NCBI GenBank assembly: GCA_004026145.2 | Contig: CP034980.1 | Location: 4,042,964 to 4,106,963, forward strand | From: Takifugu bimaculatus | Lineage: Eukaryota; Chordata; Actinopteri; Tetraodontiformes; Tetraodontidae | DNA: 64,000 nt | Direction of reading: 5' to 3' | In this document: one piece after another, positions 13,921 to 26,305 of the stretch | How the letters are laid out: the number at the start of each line of letters is the position of its first letter | Numbering within the stretch: the stretch's first letter is position 1 | Program-made: the position numbers and the translations under genes | The notes under the pieces: model-generated | What the model saw: only the letters and a program-made list of their open reading frames with translations | What the model was told of the DNA's origin: nothing | Database searches by the model: none

Positions 13921-16900
13921 AGCAGCAGCTGGCCTTTAATGTGTGTCGGGTGGATTAGTCCGGCCCAGTCAAAGCGCATCAGTAGACCTATATGTTATCT
14001 GATGGGGAGAGTCCTAAACTGGGCTCATCCAGCTGGTGTCACCGGTCTGGTTCCAGCACAGGTGATAGAAAAACAGGCAATCTGTCTTTTTACCTGAGGT
14101 GTAGGATATGCTCGTTGCTGGGTTGCCACTGGACATAAGAACTCTGATCTTTCACGGCGACTGTTTCACACACTGGTGGACATTCATTCATTCCGAGGCA
14201 TTTTACCTCGGAGAACGCCCCGGCGGCTCACTCACGGGTCAGTCATGGTTGGGCGTGCACGTGTAGTCATTCCAAACTGTAGCAGAAAGACGCAGCTCTC
14301 TCCACAACCACGGTTTATTCCAATCTCAAATTAACTATATCAAAACATTTTAAATCAGAAACGAGTCACTTGGTCTTATTAAGCGTAATTACACCACACA
14401 CATCCTCTGCAGTGATTGTTAGAACTACAGTGTTGAAGTCTTCAAAATGACAAATAGTTCAGCTAATTATAGTATGGATAGGATGAGCACATCTGTCATT
14501 TTGCACTTTCTTGTATTAGAAGTGGGATTTAATTCATATAAATGTCATTTTGTTCAAGAAGGAAACCAAAGACTGTCTGATTTAATGATCCAGTCAGCTG
14601 CAATGACTGGTGAGCAGTAGTTTATACTCATTATGGGATGGTAGTGTGTCTTGTGTGGCATATATACTGTGGCTCACAAATGAACTTTTGTGTTAATAGG
14701 TGGAAAAGTAGAAAGTCTGTTTCATGTTGAAGGCATTTGAAGGTGTGAATTAATTAAAAGGAATCAGTGGAAGGCAGCTGCAGGATGTCTGGCAGAACAG
14801 GGACATTTGACATGTTCCGTGATTCTTTTCTAATTTTCTTAACAAGCGTTACATAACTGTGGCTGTGTGCGAGAAGGAGTTCATCCTGCAAAAAGGTGCT
14901 CAAAGCATTTCACTAAGGTAAGAAAAGGGGCCATTTTGAATGACAGTGATGGGAGTACGGAAGTAGGAATCGATGCCAGTCTTTCCTCGAATGGGTTCTG
15001 GGTTTTTAAAAAAGCCGTATATATTTTTATGTCCCAAACTGATACTGCAATCACATTCAAAATACCGTCAAGCAGGATTTACAGCAATGAAGAGTCACTG
15101 TTTTTATTTCGTTAGTCAATTAACTAGTTAGTCTCTTCATATTCATATATATATTCATATAGTTTAGTAGCTCCAGCTCCATTTGTGGTCACTGGTAACT
15201 AGCAGCCTGGATGCCAAACTGTGACTGAATGATTGTGATTGGGAGATCGGTGGAAGGCAGAGCAACGCAGCAAAGCACTAAGTGACAGCTTCAACGTTAC
15301 CTTTGGGCTGCTTCACTTTTGAAATGAAACGTCTCCGTGCCAGTTTTTACAACTAGACATAACATACAGCACGCAGATTTGAACCCTTAATGGGATGAGA
15401 GCTTTGAAGGTAATTCAGTTTCTATTTCTCAGTAGAAAAACCAGAGTGGTATCACATGGTAACGGTAACAGATAGGCTTATTACAGCTGTTTAACAGTTT
15501 ACTTTTCATTCATGGTCTCCGTCGTTCCTGAGTAACTAGATTGACGGGGCTGACATTTGTTAGCATCTTTACTGGCTGTACGTGATGTGTTGGGAGCTCT
15601 GACCTGCCTCTTTAAAGCGTTTCCCCAGTCAGGTCAATATGATGTTAAATCTTATATGTTACCACGTATTAGCGTGTGGAAATAGGCTGACAAGAAAGAG
15701 ACTTTTTGCTATGTGAGAAGAATAAATTGTTGTACCGGCTATATTTTATAAATATATAAAAATGTCTTTTTAATTTACGCAATTACCCTTTCTGGAGTTG
15801 AAGTCTTTCCCCCCCATATTTCACATGCTCGTGCCCAGCAGTCGTCAGCTCTGATAGATTTCTGCACCAAGTTATTATTATTATCCTGGAGGAAAGAGCC
15901 TTATTTCCTATATTTATTACCAGTCAGCTAATGCTCGGCTATTGTTCGCTCACATTACCGGGCAGAATGTGGAGGCCATTTCTGTCTGTGCCTCGTAGAC
16001 GGTGGCCATCAAGGCTCTGAATGGACGGAGGAATCATCAGCAGCTTTTGTCGCCATTGTTTAAGGTGTAAAAGGTCTACTCTGTTCAACTTGCCTGCTCC
16101 AGTAACAGCGTGAAGACGCTGAACCTATCCTCAAGAGTGTTTTTTTTTTTACTCTCATAATAGCGACAACAGACTGAAAGGCATGTTTCAATGGAAAGAT
16201 GTCAAGGACAGCTAGAAGAATTTGTGCATTGTAAATTGAGCTCTAACTCCTCCAGAGATGGGAGGTTGGGAGAGGAAGCAAGCCTGGTCATTGTGTGTGT
16301 AAATGAAATTTCCCTCAATCTGGATGAGGCCACTGTGACTTGGCCTGTGGTGCAACTGAGGTGAAGAGTCTGTTGTAGTGACACAGTGCAGAGCTCCATT
16401 CAGAGAAAGACATGGCGGCTTGAGCGTTTTCAGACCATTTGAAGGGCCTTCTCCCTTTTATCTGCAAGCTCCAACTCTCCATCCAGATGTGAAGATACCG
16501 TTGCATAAACATGGCATGCGATTAAAAGCAATGGAAACGCTCAACTCGCCTGCTGTTATTCAGCGCTTTAACACCTCTGAGTGATTTTGACATATAATGC
16601 AGCTTCTTAATCTTTGTTATAGATCTCTATTATGTCAACAGAGCCCACGAGCCAGCCAACTCAAACCCCCAGCTCACTGTGCATGACGTTAAAACCTATC
16701 AAATCAGGATTAATCCACAGCTTGTCCCAAACAGAGAAAATGACCATGTCTCTTTTGCCATATAAATCCACAGGGCTGAGGGATTTATTTTGATTTTTTT
16801 TATCATCAGATCATGCATGTTTGGATTCAGACATTTACCAGAATGCTAGGAAATATATTTAAAAAAAGTTTAATTTCTATTAATTATAAGCATTTACTGT

Positions 16901-17542
16901 ATATACACTAATGGCTATACTGTATTCAGTCACCATATGATGTTTGTCTATTGTGGGGTTGTTTTTTGACATGTCTTCGAGGTTCAAAACCCGAGACAAC
17001 AGATAAGAGGAGTTAAAACTAAGTTGAACACTATTAATCTCTCAAACGATCAGACCATAATACCACACAACTGCTGATTATAGTCAAGGTATGACTCCAG
17101 TCACAGTTGTGAAAACCAATAAAGAAGAGAAAATTGGTAAAATCCCGGCTGAGAATACATTTGTGTGGTTAGTGAGGCGTCCTGGACCGCTCGCTCTGAT
17201 TGGCTGTTGAGAGTAGAAGCCAAGTCTGGAATGGAAAAGCTCACACATGATATTCCAGATCCAACATTACAATAATAATGTGATAATAATCTTAGTAACA
17301 CCACACAGTTATAGAAATGATTGGAGTTCACCTCTAGCCACGCCCCCTGACTCTCAGGGGTGGGGCTAAGTGTTGCCATCCCAACATTGCTTCTCTTCTC
17401 CTGCTCTCTCCTCAGCTAATCTTGATTTGTCAGCATTTTTTCCCCATTTTACGTAACATTAAATACATGCACACACATCATTCAGTCCTGTTTGATTTTC
17501 ACGACACCTAACGTACATGAGCAGGTGAGAAGCCACGTGCGT

Positions 17543-17581
17543 CCTTCATCGCTGAAATGAATTCCATTTCAGTGATGAAGG
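17543..17581. repeat. near-perfect inverted repeat (17-bp arms, 5-nt loop)
   Basis: CCTTCATCGCTGAAATG at 17543-17559 pairs with CATTTCAGTGATGAAGG at 17565-17581 with one mismatch, which would be a G-U pair in RNA. The flanks (CACGTG and CATGTG) extend the pairing imperfectly. No transcript is known from sequence alone. Confidence 0.9.
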
Positions 17582-17597
17582 CCATGTGACAAAGTAA

Positions 17598-17625
17598 CAT
17601 GAGTCAGTGTTCATGAGTCAGTGTT
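17598..17625. repeat. perfect 14-bp tandem duplication with two AP-1 sites
   Basis: CATGAGTCAGTGTT occurs twice head to tail. Each copy holds TGAGTCA, the AP-1 (TRE) consensus. It begins 17 bp after the inverted repeat. Confidence 0.9.
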
Positions 17626-20068
17626 CGGAATCGGCTCAACCACGTGAGCACCGCAGACGTCACACCTTCAGCGGTTGGCTTTAGCACACCCCCGTTAGCA
17701 TCCAACGGCGCGATCCAAGTGCCCAAAATTAGCAGAGCGAAACCATCGATTTGGGAGTCGCAGCCCAGCAAACTTGAAAAAGTGGAGGTGCGTTTCATTC
17801 TGAGACTTCTTCTGCCAGAGCTCATCTGTATTCATGCGTCTTTGCTGTGGTGGTGATGTGGAGAGAACTGGACCAAGCTGGAAGGGGAAAAAAAACAAAA
17901 TAAGAAAAGAAAGAGGGAGAAAACATGGTTCGAATAATGAGAGCGCTGCTGGGGTTGGGATGAATTTCCCCCCTCTGCTGGCTGCTCCTGTCTTCAACTG
18001 ATACCCCCAAATACACGTGGAGTTCAGATTTGCTTTGCTTCTCTTTGGAGGGAGAGTCATAGCAGATAACAAGCTCTGTCTTTGATTCCTGACAGGTTCA
18101 CACTTATCTACAATTCCTTCTCCTCCTATTGCTCTCTGGGGCCTGCAGCCTGTGGGTCAGAGCTTTTACATATGTGAGCATGCTGCGTGGTTGGTAAGTG
18201 TGTTTGTCTTTGGGAGATTCCTCCCTGGATCCGCCCCTTTTATAGCTACTCATTCTCAGCACACTCACCACGTGTAGCAGACAGATTCTGTTTTACATAC
18301 ATGATTTGGAGGTTTAATTAAAGCTGCAATTCTGAAGTATCTTTTCAGCCCAAACTGGAGGTTTCTTAAGCCCCTCCCAGTATGGAGCGCCCTCCCATAC
18401 TTGCATGGTGAAGTTTGTCATGGCTCAACTCGGCCTGTTGTACGACCATCGTCCCGGAATACACAGGCGGGAGAGGAATCGATTTTGTTTTGGTGACTAA
18501 GCCGGCTCCTCTATGATATTTGGCAACATGCCTCATTTCAGCCGTGATAAATTTGAACTCTTTCCTCCTGTTGACTGATTACATCGCAATTGACAAATGA
18601 GTTAGCTGGTGGCAAACTGTTAGCATGTTGAGTGGTGAAGGTCAACAATGTGTGACGCGCCCCATAGAGGCTGTGATTAAAGGGGACAAGTTGTAGCCCA
18701 TTTTAGAGGAGTGATTGACACTCATTCAGACACTCTCCTGCCTCTGATTAGCTGTTTGATGCAGGGACGACTCTTGCAAGTGGCACCAGGAGCAGAATCA
18801 AACAAGCTAGACTGTTTTCACCATACATATCTGAAAGACTGTGCTCCGCCCAGCAATTTTCATGATGTCATTTCATGAAGCATTTGCATGTAGCATCAAG
18901 TGGCTTTTTATCTTGGATGATATTTATTTTTCTGGCTTTCCAACGGGTCACTTGTCTTGACAATAAAATGACTGTCTTCAGATCAGTTTCTCTGCATCAG
19001 CCTGCAAACAGCCAGAAAAATCACCATTGTGCATCATTTCATAGCAGTGACATGCTGTAGCTAATAATTACAGCTTTGCCTTGTGCTTCTAGTCCATTAT
19101 ATTGTTACTTTCCTTGATTTTGGCTAACAGATAAGATGTTAATGTCGGAATTTTATGAGTTTTGCCTGATCCTGTTTCCCTTAACCGTCCGTTAAACTGC
19201 GGTTGAGCCTGGTGACACCTTGTGGCTGGTGGTTTGTTAGATTCAAAGTTGGTGTCGGCTATTTGTTGCAGCAATTAAAGTTGAACAGGTGGAGCTTTGT
19301 CTCGGTCTTGTTATGGATCATATCTCCGTGTTGTGCTCTCGTCCTCTGCCTGGTGCCGAGGAGCCTTCTTGCTTTGTCACACTAATTAGGCAGAGCGTGT
19401 CATCACCAATTGTGTTCTCTGCGATCTTCTCTGGGAGGAGGGTGTATGAGACAAATCTGAGGTGGTGAAGGAAGGGGAAAGACTTGGCAGGCTAAAACAT
19501 TAACAACGCTCTAACGTCAAAAGCCTTTAGGGACTGGGCGAGGTTGAGGAGACTTAATGTGTATCGGCACTTATGTATTCCCCAGTCACTCTTTGGATGT
19601 TTACTTGGCTTGTCCCTGAACTGGTCATATATTTTCTCCATGTACATTGTTTCTGTGCCGCCGGGTGATGGAGAACATGCTTTATCTAATTGTAAGGCTC
19701 TTAAAGTAATACCATTTGTAATATGAGACTGAGTTTCATTTCAGCTCCGAATTGCAGTTTGTGGTGTTTTCTGCAGTGTTTCCAGCCTCCTCAGCAATAA
19801 ACACTGATAATCCATTATTTTTATGCTCACAGCTTTTGATCACGGTGCTCCTCTCTCTCGCTCTCCACAGTTAAACTAGTCCCACACTTGCAAACATCCA
19901 ATGTGCAGAACCTCTGGCTGCAGGGATCTCCGGTAAATTAAGGATTAACTTGGTAATCTTAATTGTCTCTTGTCCGTTTTTTTATCCTCCTCCTTCCTCC
20001 CTTTATTTCCTAACATCCATTTTAAAGATTTAAGAGTGTCTTCCTTTACCCCTCTCTCTCCTCTCTCT

Positions 20069-20101
<33 letters not shown>

Positions 20102-22997
20102 CCCCCCCCCCCCTCCTTCCTTGCCTGTTTGCTGTAATCAACTTGCCTCTGGATAACCTCATTTCCGGCTAAGCGTTAGGGGACGACAAATCCATGAGCT
20201 TGTGCGTGACTAGGGTGGCAAAGACCGCCATGGTGACTGCCGCTCCTGACAGGACAGGCTGCTTTCAGCCCCTTTGAGGACTGGATGTTATTATTAAGCC
20301 AAAATGTGTCTAAATCTCTGTGACTCATTGGAAAAACAGCACACACCAAAACGCTAAACAGGTGAAGCTTCTAAATCCACTTTTTTTTTTTTCTCAACCC
20401 TTCGCCGCGCTGAAGTGTTTCTGCAGGCTTTACTGCTGCCACTTATATTACAGACATGAGATGTTTTTCCCAGCCGGGTGTTGGGAGATGAACTGACAAA
20501 AAGTGGATACCACAGATTAAATTAATTTAGCCTGACGAAGGAGCAAAGTCATACAAGTTTTAGTGATTTCTCTGATGAGGAATGTGCTGTTTCTGAGGCC
20601 CAGGAGGTATTTTTCAGCCACAGACGCTCAAAGATGAGCACATTTCCCACAAATAATGCAACACGATCTTTGGAATAGAATGAATGGGAATTATGTCTTT
20701 TCAGTTTACATGAAGCTTTTCATCGCCTGAGTAGATGCAACTTAATGTGAGGCCATGATCAGAAGGTTTGTGGTTAATGAAAGAGGCTAAACGCTCTCCT
20801 ACTTGATCTGAAAATGCTACGTAATTGGTTTTAAAATGGGACAACAGACGTGCAACCTGAGTAAAACATGTAGGACACAGCAGTGATTCATCCGCACTGT
20901 GGAAAGTGGCTGTAATTTTGAAGCCATCAACCTGAACTGCAACTGGAAATTGTGTAGAGGTGAATGAGGACGAACCATTGGATGTGGCACTTCACTGATG
21001 AATATACAATCTGGAGGCTCTTCACAGTCCACACAGTCATAATGAGACTTCTAAGAATAGAAAGACGCTTTTCCTCTTCACTATAGAAATGTGTTGTTTC
21101 ATAATTTGTGGAACAAACACATGCCGCGTCATGTGATGTCTTCTAAATGAAGCAGAAATACTAAAAAAAATCACTCTTGTGTCAATGATTGCTCATTTAT
21201 GTGAACATGGTATGAGTTATGCCCAGCTTTCATATCTATTTTATATATTTTTTCATTTAAAGGATCCTGCAAAGCGGTTATTATTGTGTGTAGCAGCACT
21301 GAGGCAACTCTAAATGTACATTTTTGTGGGGAAGGCATATGTGATCTGCCGCCTCTGGGCTGTTGGATGTTTCAGAAACATCTGGTGACAATTGTATTCA
21401 CAGGCATCCATCCTCTGTCAATTAGCACATTGGAAGGGTCTCTTTGGTTCCGAGGCAAAGGAACCTTTCAACATGGTGCTGCAAAGTGGATTGCAAAGGT
21501 AGTTGGCACAGAGTTGCTCCCCTGCTGAGCTGTTGTCTCAAATAGCTGACAGGAGGAAATAAATAAAAGCAGATGTGTTAGCGCCTGCTCAAAGATGTTA
21601 GCCTCGTTGATGGTGTCGCGCTGCAGTGTGGCGCCACGGCAGCCCTGCCGGCTTTTTTTCCTCTAACGCCATTTAATCAGTGGAAGTGCTGAGGTGATTG
21701 ATGCCTGCCGCGTCTGTGGCTTGAGCTCCTGCAGAGCGACTATCAAGGAAGCATTCTCATCAGGACTATGTATAGGCCTGTGTGATATTAGCCTTGAACT
21801 CGCGCACGGAGCTGCCAAATTTCTATTCAACCGTAAATGAAGGAAATTGTAATAACACCATATGAGGCACGTGTTTCTCTTATCTCCATGTCTGTATAAT
21901 TCTTTACCACTGCCAGACCAAGACAAGAAAAATTGAACAGTAGTTGAATTTGTCAGTGTGATGCTTTAACGTTTCCATGCAAACCGGCACTTTTGATTGC
22001 ATGAATAATTCTGCTTCTCATATTGATCAAATGCTGTGTGGAGGCTTTACACACCTCTATTTTTGCAGTGTGTGTGTGTGCGTGCGCACTGTGTGCATAT
22101 CATTTTAGTGTATATACTATACAGGTGGTGTGTAGCTGAAGGCGTGCTCCTTAGAGTGTGGTTCTCTCATGTGGAGGAGTAAATATTTGTCATCTGCTGA
22201 CAAGCATGCATCAGTCAGCAGCTCCGGATTATATATAATGGTGGACGGGCCTATTTTCTCCTTCCCTCATCTTATTTCTGGTCCTTTTCTGACAACATCG
22301 ACCCTTGTGTTGGTGAATAAACAGAAAAACAGCATTTGAGATGATACAAACCAACAAACCAGATCAATCCCAAGCCTCTAGAATCTGCAGCTTGACGTAA
22401 AACAAAAGGCTAAACACAAAATGCTTTAATATTCGAGAGAGTACTTTTAATTGAATTAATTACAGAGGACATTGTGAGGTGCTGATGGTGCTATAAAGCA
22501 CTTGTTATAGCCGCTGTTCATCACTGTGATGTAAATTATACCCAGTGATTGCTCAATGATGCTTTTCTTTGGGGACATGACATGTTAAAAAAATAGAATG
22601 TAATTGGCTCCAAAGGGCACACGATGTGTTACCGCCACGAGGGCACAACACAAAGGAGGGTTATTTCGCCACAGCTTTTATTCCCCGCTGACATCCTCGC
22701 ACTGTGGCGCATTCAGCAAACCGGTGGACCAACTAAATAGTGAGGAGTGAATTTAAAATTGCCGATTTCCTGCGAGATGACAAACACACATCGGAGGCAT
22801 GTCCACGTGGCCAGAGACTGGGAGAATTTCCAAAATAATGAAGGAAAAGGGGCATAAAGAAAAGAAAAGAATCCTGGAAAAGACACAGTATCTGTCGTGA
22901 AAGCAAAAATCATTATAAAGTATTGAAGACAGATGGTAACGCGAGATGTGCACAAAGCTGCAGCACTTGTGAAGCCTCTACGGCTGCATCGGGGTCT
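17626..22997. other. non-coding; no gene seen
   Basis: The polypyrimidine tract at 20037-20124 is the main landmark. A frame at 18875 begins with a hydrophobic stretch (SWMIFIFLAFQRVTC) but has no suitable phase-1 donor and sits in AT-rich DNA. Nothing else stands out. Confidence 0.65.
20037..20124. repeat. CTCTC-rich polypyrimidine tract
   Basis: Nearly 90 bp of almost only C and T, built of CCTCTCTCTC-type units and ending in a 13-base C run. The complement is a purine tract comparable to the one at 24860. Confidence 0.93.
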
Positions 22998-23188
22998 TTT
23001 ATATAGAGTTACAGAGCTTACAGGAACAAAAAGTTGCCTGTTTTATTTTTAAACGCACCTTTGTGCACCTCCCCATCATCTCCTCCCCTAGTGGACGCGC
23101 TCGCTGTCCCAGACACGGGAGCTGGCGCGGTCAGCTGGGCAGAGGGGACTCGGGGTCAGCGCTCGGGAGGAAATCTGCTTTGGACATC
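22998..23188 (+). promoter_or_regulatory. candidate TATA-containing promoter and CpG-rich leader
   Basis: TATATAG at 23000-23006 is followed after about 90 bp by a short CpG-rich stretch. From 23095 to 23245 I count about 15 CG dinucleotides, clearly denser than the flanks. A start site about 30 bp after the TATA-like box would give a 5' leader of roughly 160 nt before the ATG at 23189. No transcription evidence is available from sequence alone, so treat this as a lead tied to the candidate first exon. Confidence 0.3.
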
Positions 23189-23255
23189 ATGGATCAGCGC
23201 GCTGACACCTGGTGCACCCTCGCTGCGTTTGCGTGGTCGCATATTTATGTTTTAG
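23189..23255 (+). CDS. candidate unc5a first coding exon (signal peptide)
   Basis: This is speculative. An ATG with A at -3 and G at +4 opens MDQRADTW followed by CTLAAFAWSHIYVL. The frame ends with one G before gtcact, which is exactly the phase 1 needed to join exon 2. The joined protein would read YVLG then AEHAATATLP, with V at -3 and G at -1 of a plausible signal-peptidase site. The leader is CpG-rich and a TATA-like element lies about 190 bp upstream. Against it, the donor gtcact is weak, the N-terminal region has no net positive charge, and mammalian UNC5A has a much longer first intron, so the true exon may lie left of the window. Confidence 0.3.
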
Positions 23256-24201
23256 GTCACTTGATGGGTCTCTCGAGAGAGAATAGCAGCTGCAGCACGC
23301 AAAAAATACTAAATAAACCAATGTAGTTCCCCCTCGCACGTTGCCGGAAGAATCCAAATGATTTTCTGGACTCGTGTAAGTGTTTGGAAACTGCACAGGA
23401 GGGAACACACTTACCGCCTCTGGGGACTGCAAACTCAGCGTGCATGTTGCATCAATTAAATCATCTTCATTGGACGAATGATCAACCAGGGAGCCATTTA
23501 GAGTCCTGTGTTTGCTGTTTGTGTGTGCTTGTGCTAAACGATCTGGCCGTGGACTCAGATGTGTCTGAGAATTAATGGCGGCTTTAGCTGATTACATTCA
23601 CTGGCATCTAATGCAATTCTTATAGTGCTGCTGTATGTCTATTTGATATATGCAATGACCTGTGAGCAGTCTGTTAAGTGTCTGATACTCCCCGTGTGTG
23701 AGTGCACGTGCATGCGTGTGCACGTTGACTTTGAACTACATTGTGTCATGACAATAATCTAAGCCAATTTACTACGCATCAGCCCTCCATTATGGGTTTG
23801 ATATAAAGTGCTGCGTGACTAGAATGCCCTCCCATAAAATGACGATTTACTTCTCCAAAGAAATTACGTGTTTAACCTCATTAACCTAACGCGCATGTAG
23901 TAAAATGGAAGGCTAACCCCCCCTTGTCCCAGCGGTGCTGCGCATGCACACAAACACAAATTGAAACATCATCAAAAGTTGAGAGTTCCTGTTGAATGTG
24001 ACCCCTCTAAATGGGACGCCGGCAGCACGTTAGCGCGTTAGGGAGCTCATCAAGCCTGCCGACTTGGCGGCCCCGCACGCGCACTTGCCTTGATCTAGTT
24101 ACAAACATCATTTGTCCACGATGAGATGCTTAACCTGGCAGGTGTGAGGCGAACCGCGCCCGCTGTTTCACCGAGCTGTTCTGGAGGGTCGGCTAGGCCG
24201 C

Positions 24202-24340
24202 CTAATGGCTACAGTCACGAAGCTGGAAGCTGGCCCATTAGAGGAAGGGTCTCCTCATTAGATCCAGCAGGCTCTGAAACCACCTGACCTAATGGTCCCC
24301 TGCTCTTTATTAGCAAAGTTTGGACTCGCCCATTAGAGGA
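24202..24340. promoter_or_regulatory. cluster of five CTAATG/CATTAG cores, possible enhancer
   Basis: CTAATGG (24202), CCCATTAGAGGA (24234), CATTAGA (24256), CTAATGG (24289) and CCCATTAGAGGA (24329) fall within 140 bp, and the last shares 12 bp with the second. TAAT is the core of many homeodomain sites. The position is inside the intron before exon 2, or upstream of the gene if exon 1 is elsewhere. Enhancer function is inference. Confidence 0.35.
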
Positions 24341-24859
24341 ATTGTACTCCCATCACGATGACCTCTGACCTTTCCTTAAACGCTGATGGAGAAGCAGCAC
24401 TACGAATAGTCAGTAACATCAGATGTGCTGTTTTGAATGGAGAGCTGCCATATTAATGACGCTGCCTCCTCTGCTAATGCAATCAGAAAACATGGCGGGA
24501 AAATGGGTGGGAAAGAAGGGAAAGTGTCAGCAAGTGATCTATGTCGTTCATTGGACACAGAACATTTAGTTTTCATTAAGAGCTAAACATGTACAGGAAA
24601 CATTAATGGGGTTCAGCGGTGGCGGCGGCGGCATGCTTCGCTGTATTCCGTCTTGATGAATTAACAAGTCAGCACACACGGGCAACGAAAAACAGCAGAC
24701 AAAGGAGAGACATTAATTTAATGTGTTGTGTGTGTGTGTGTGTGGGGGGGGGCACTGACAGATAATGTCTTTATCCTACCGTCGGTGCTTATGCTGCAGC
24801 ATAATATTATCCCTGACCCAGGAAATGGGAAGATGCAAGGATGAGCAAAGCCACGGACG

Positions 24860-25039
24860 GGGAGGAGAGGAGAGGAGAGGAGAGGAGAGGAGAGGAGAGG
24901 GGAGGGGAGGGGAGGGGAGGGGAGGGGAGAGGGGAGGGGAGGGGAGGGGAGGGGAGGGGAGGGGAGAGGAGAGGAGAGGAGAGGAGAGGAGAGGAGAGGA
25001 GAGGAGAGGAGAGGAGAGGAGAGGAGAGGAGAGGAGAGA
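24860..25039. repeat. GGAGA/GGGGA pentamer minisatellite, purine-only strand
   Basis: About 180 bp are made only of A and G on the + strand. The outer parts are GGAGA (GAGAG) pentamers and the middle, roughly 24898-24966, consists of GGGGA pentamers. The layout is nearly mirror-symmetric. It lies 1.3 kb before the first certain unc5a exon. Open frames running through it (GEERRGEERR) are an artefact of the repeat. Confidence 0.97.
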
Positions 25040-25860
25040 ACGGTCAGCGCGAGTGTTGCCTTTTCATTACCAGAAATGTGGACTCCCGCCGCACAGGGAG
25101 GGATGGAGACTGTTAATGCGCAGTGTGTCGGCCATATTGGGTTGAGGGTGGTAAATTAATATTGCACTCCTTTTTAAAGGGGTTTTATTTTGGGCTTTAC
25201 TGGTCTCCCCTGAGTGTCTGCGCTGTAAAGAGGTTATTTTCCTCTTCCTGCTTGGTTGTCTCTCGTCTTGCTGTTCCTCCCATGCAAGTCTAATATGTTT
25301 GGAGTAAAAGGAGACATCATGGAGGAAGGATGCACGCACCGTTGATCTGATATTTTCAATCAGCGCTGAGCGGTTTCCAGCATGTTCCCTGAAAATGTAA
25401 TGACATCCGTGTTAAAATCCCTTTCTCTTTTCAAGCTCAGTGACATTTTTACAAACTCCAGGCGTTTTAATGATTTACAAAATTGACAATTGTTTACCGC
25501 CGCAAAGCTCTAATTCCAGTTCTCAGTCCCTGTTGCTGGTCTCAGTCAATCACTACAGGCCAATACTGCAGCACTTCATTTTATTTATTTTATACTCAGT
25601 ATAAAACCAATGTAAAAGCTGAATGCTCACATTTTAATCACAGTTCAATAAATCTACACCAACAGGAAGTTTCTGTGGGTTCATGCACAGATGAAATGGT
25701 CTCCAGTCTGCAGGCACTACTGCAGTGCTGCTTTCACAAGTGAAAAAGTGACAATCAGAAAAATTATCATTATTATTATTATTCCTGAAAAAACATTTTA
25801 TTTTTAGGAAAGCGTGTGTTGTCTTTCATGATCCATACAGGCATTTGCAACCAATGTCTA

Positions 25861-25866
25861 CACACA

Positions 25867-25930
<64 letters not shown>
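25861..25930. repeat. (CA)n microsatellite with one CATA interruption
   Basis: About 35 CA units with a single T at the seventh unit. It lies 375 bp before unc5a exon 2, which makes it a convenient length-polymorphic marker of this locus. Confidence 0.99.
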
Positions 25931-25931
<1 letters not shown>

Positions 25932-26305
25932 CATCTGTCAGTCACCTGTAACCTCTGTGCCAGCTGCGCTGCCTTGCTCAGTGGCTGTAGAGTTGAGAGT
26001 ATTGGTTAAAGAACATGGTGCGAAGAGGCCTCGCCATTGAAAAGGGATTTATGGCCGTCACTCCTTCGGCAGTGATCTGAAAGGGACGTGACTAAGGGCT
26101 GGGGGGGGGGGGGGCACTGTTCACAAGGCCACTGTCACTGGCGTTTCTCTGCCACATCTCTCCTGTATCGCTCAGTCTCTTGTCATCTTCTGCATAATTC
26201 AGCAAACCTCCGCATCAGATATTGCATTTTAGCACTGCTGAAAACAGTCAAGTTTTTTTTATCTGCATCCCTCTAAAATCCCGATTTCTTCTTCCCTCCC
26301 TAAAG

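Larger units (their letters stand above)
9661..17542. other. non-coding; no gene seen
   Basis: Contents are the B-box-like fragment at 10286, the short repeat at 12766, a C run at 13426-13453 and the AC repeat at 13879. Reading frames are all short and without recognisable motifs on either strand. Confidence 0.7.
23256..26305 (+). other. sequence before unc5a exon 2 (intron 1 or part of it)
   Basis: It ends with the acceptor that opens exon 2. It holds the TAAT-core cluster (24202-24340), the purine minisatellite (24860-25039), the CA repeat (25861-25930) and a G run (26101-26114). It is the full intron 1 only if the candidate exon at 23189 is real. Confidence 0.6.

Noticed and set aside
18875..18970. 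Hydrophobic N-terminal frame (SWMIFIFLAFQRVTC) resembling a signal peptide
   Set aside because: No phase-1 donor follows, the surroundings are AT-rich, and there is no promoter-like context.
24765..25145. 126-codon frame with GEERRGEERR repeats
   Set aside because: It is the translation of the GGAGA minisatellite; all frames stay open there because the repeat lacks stop codons.
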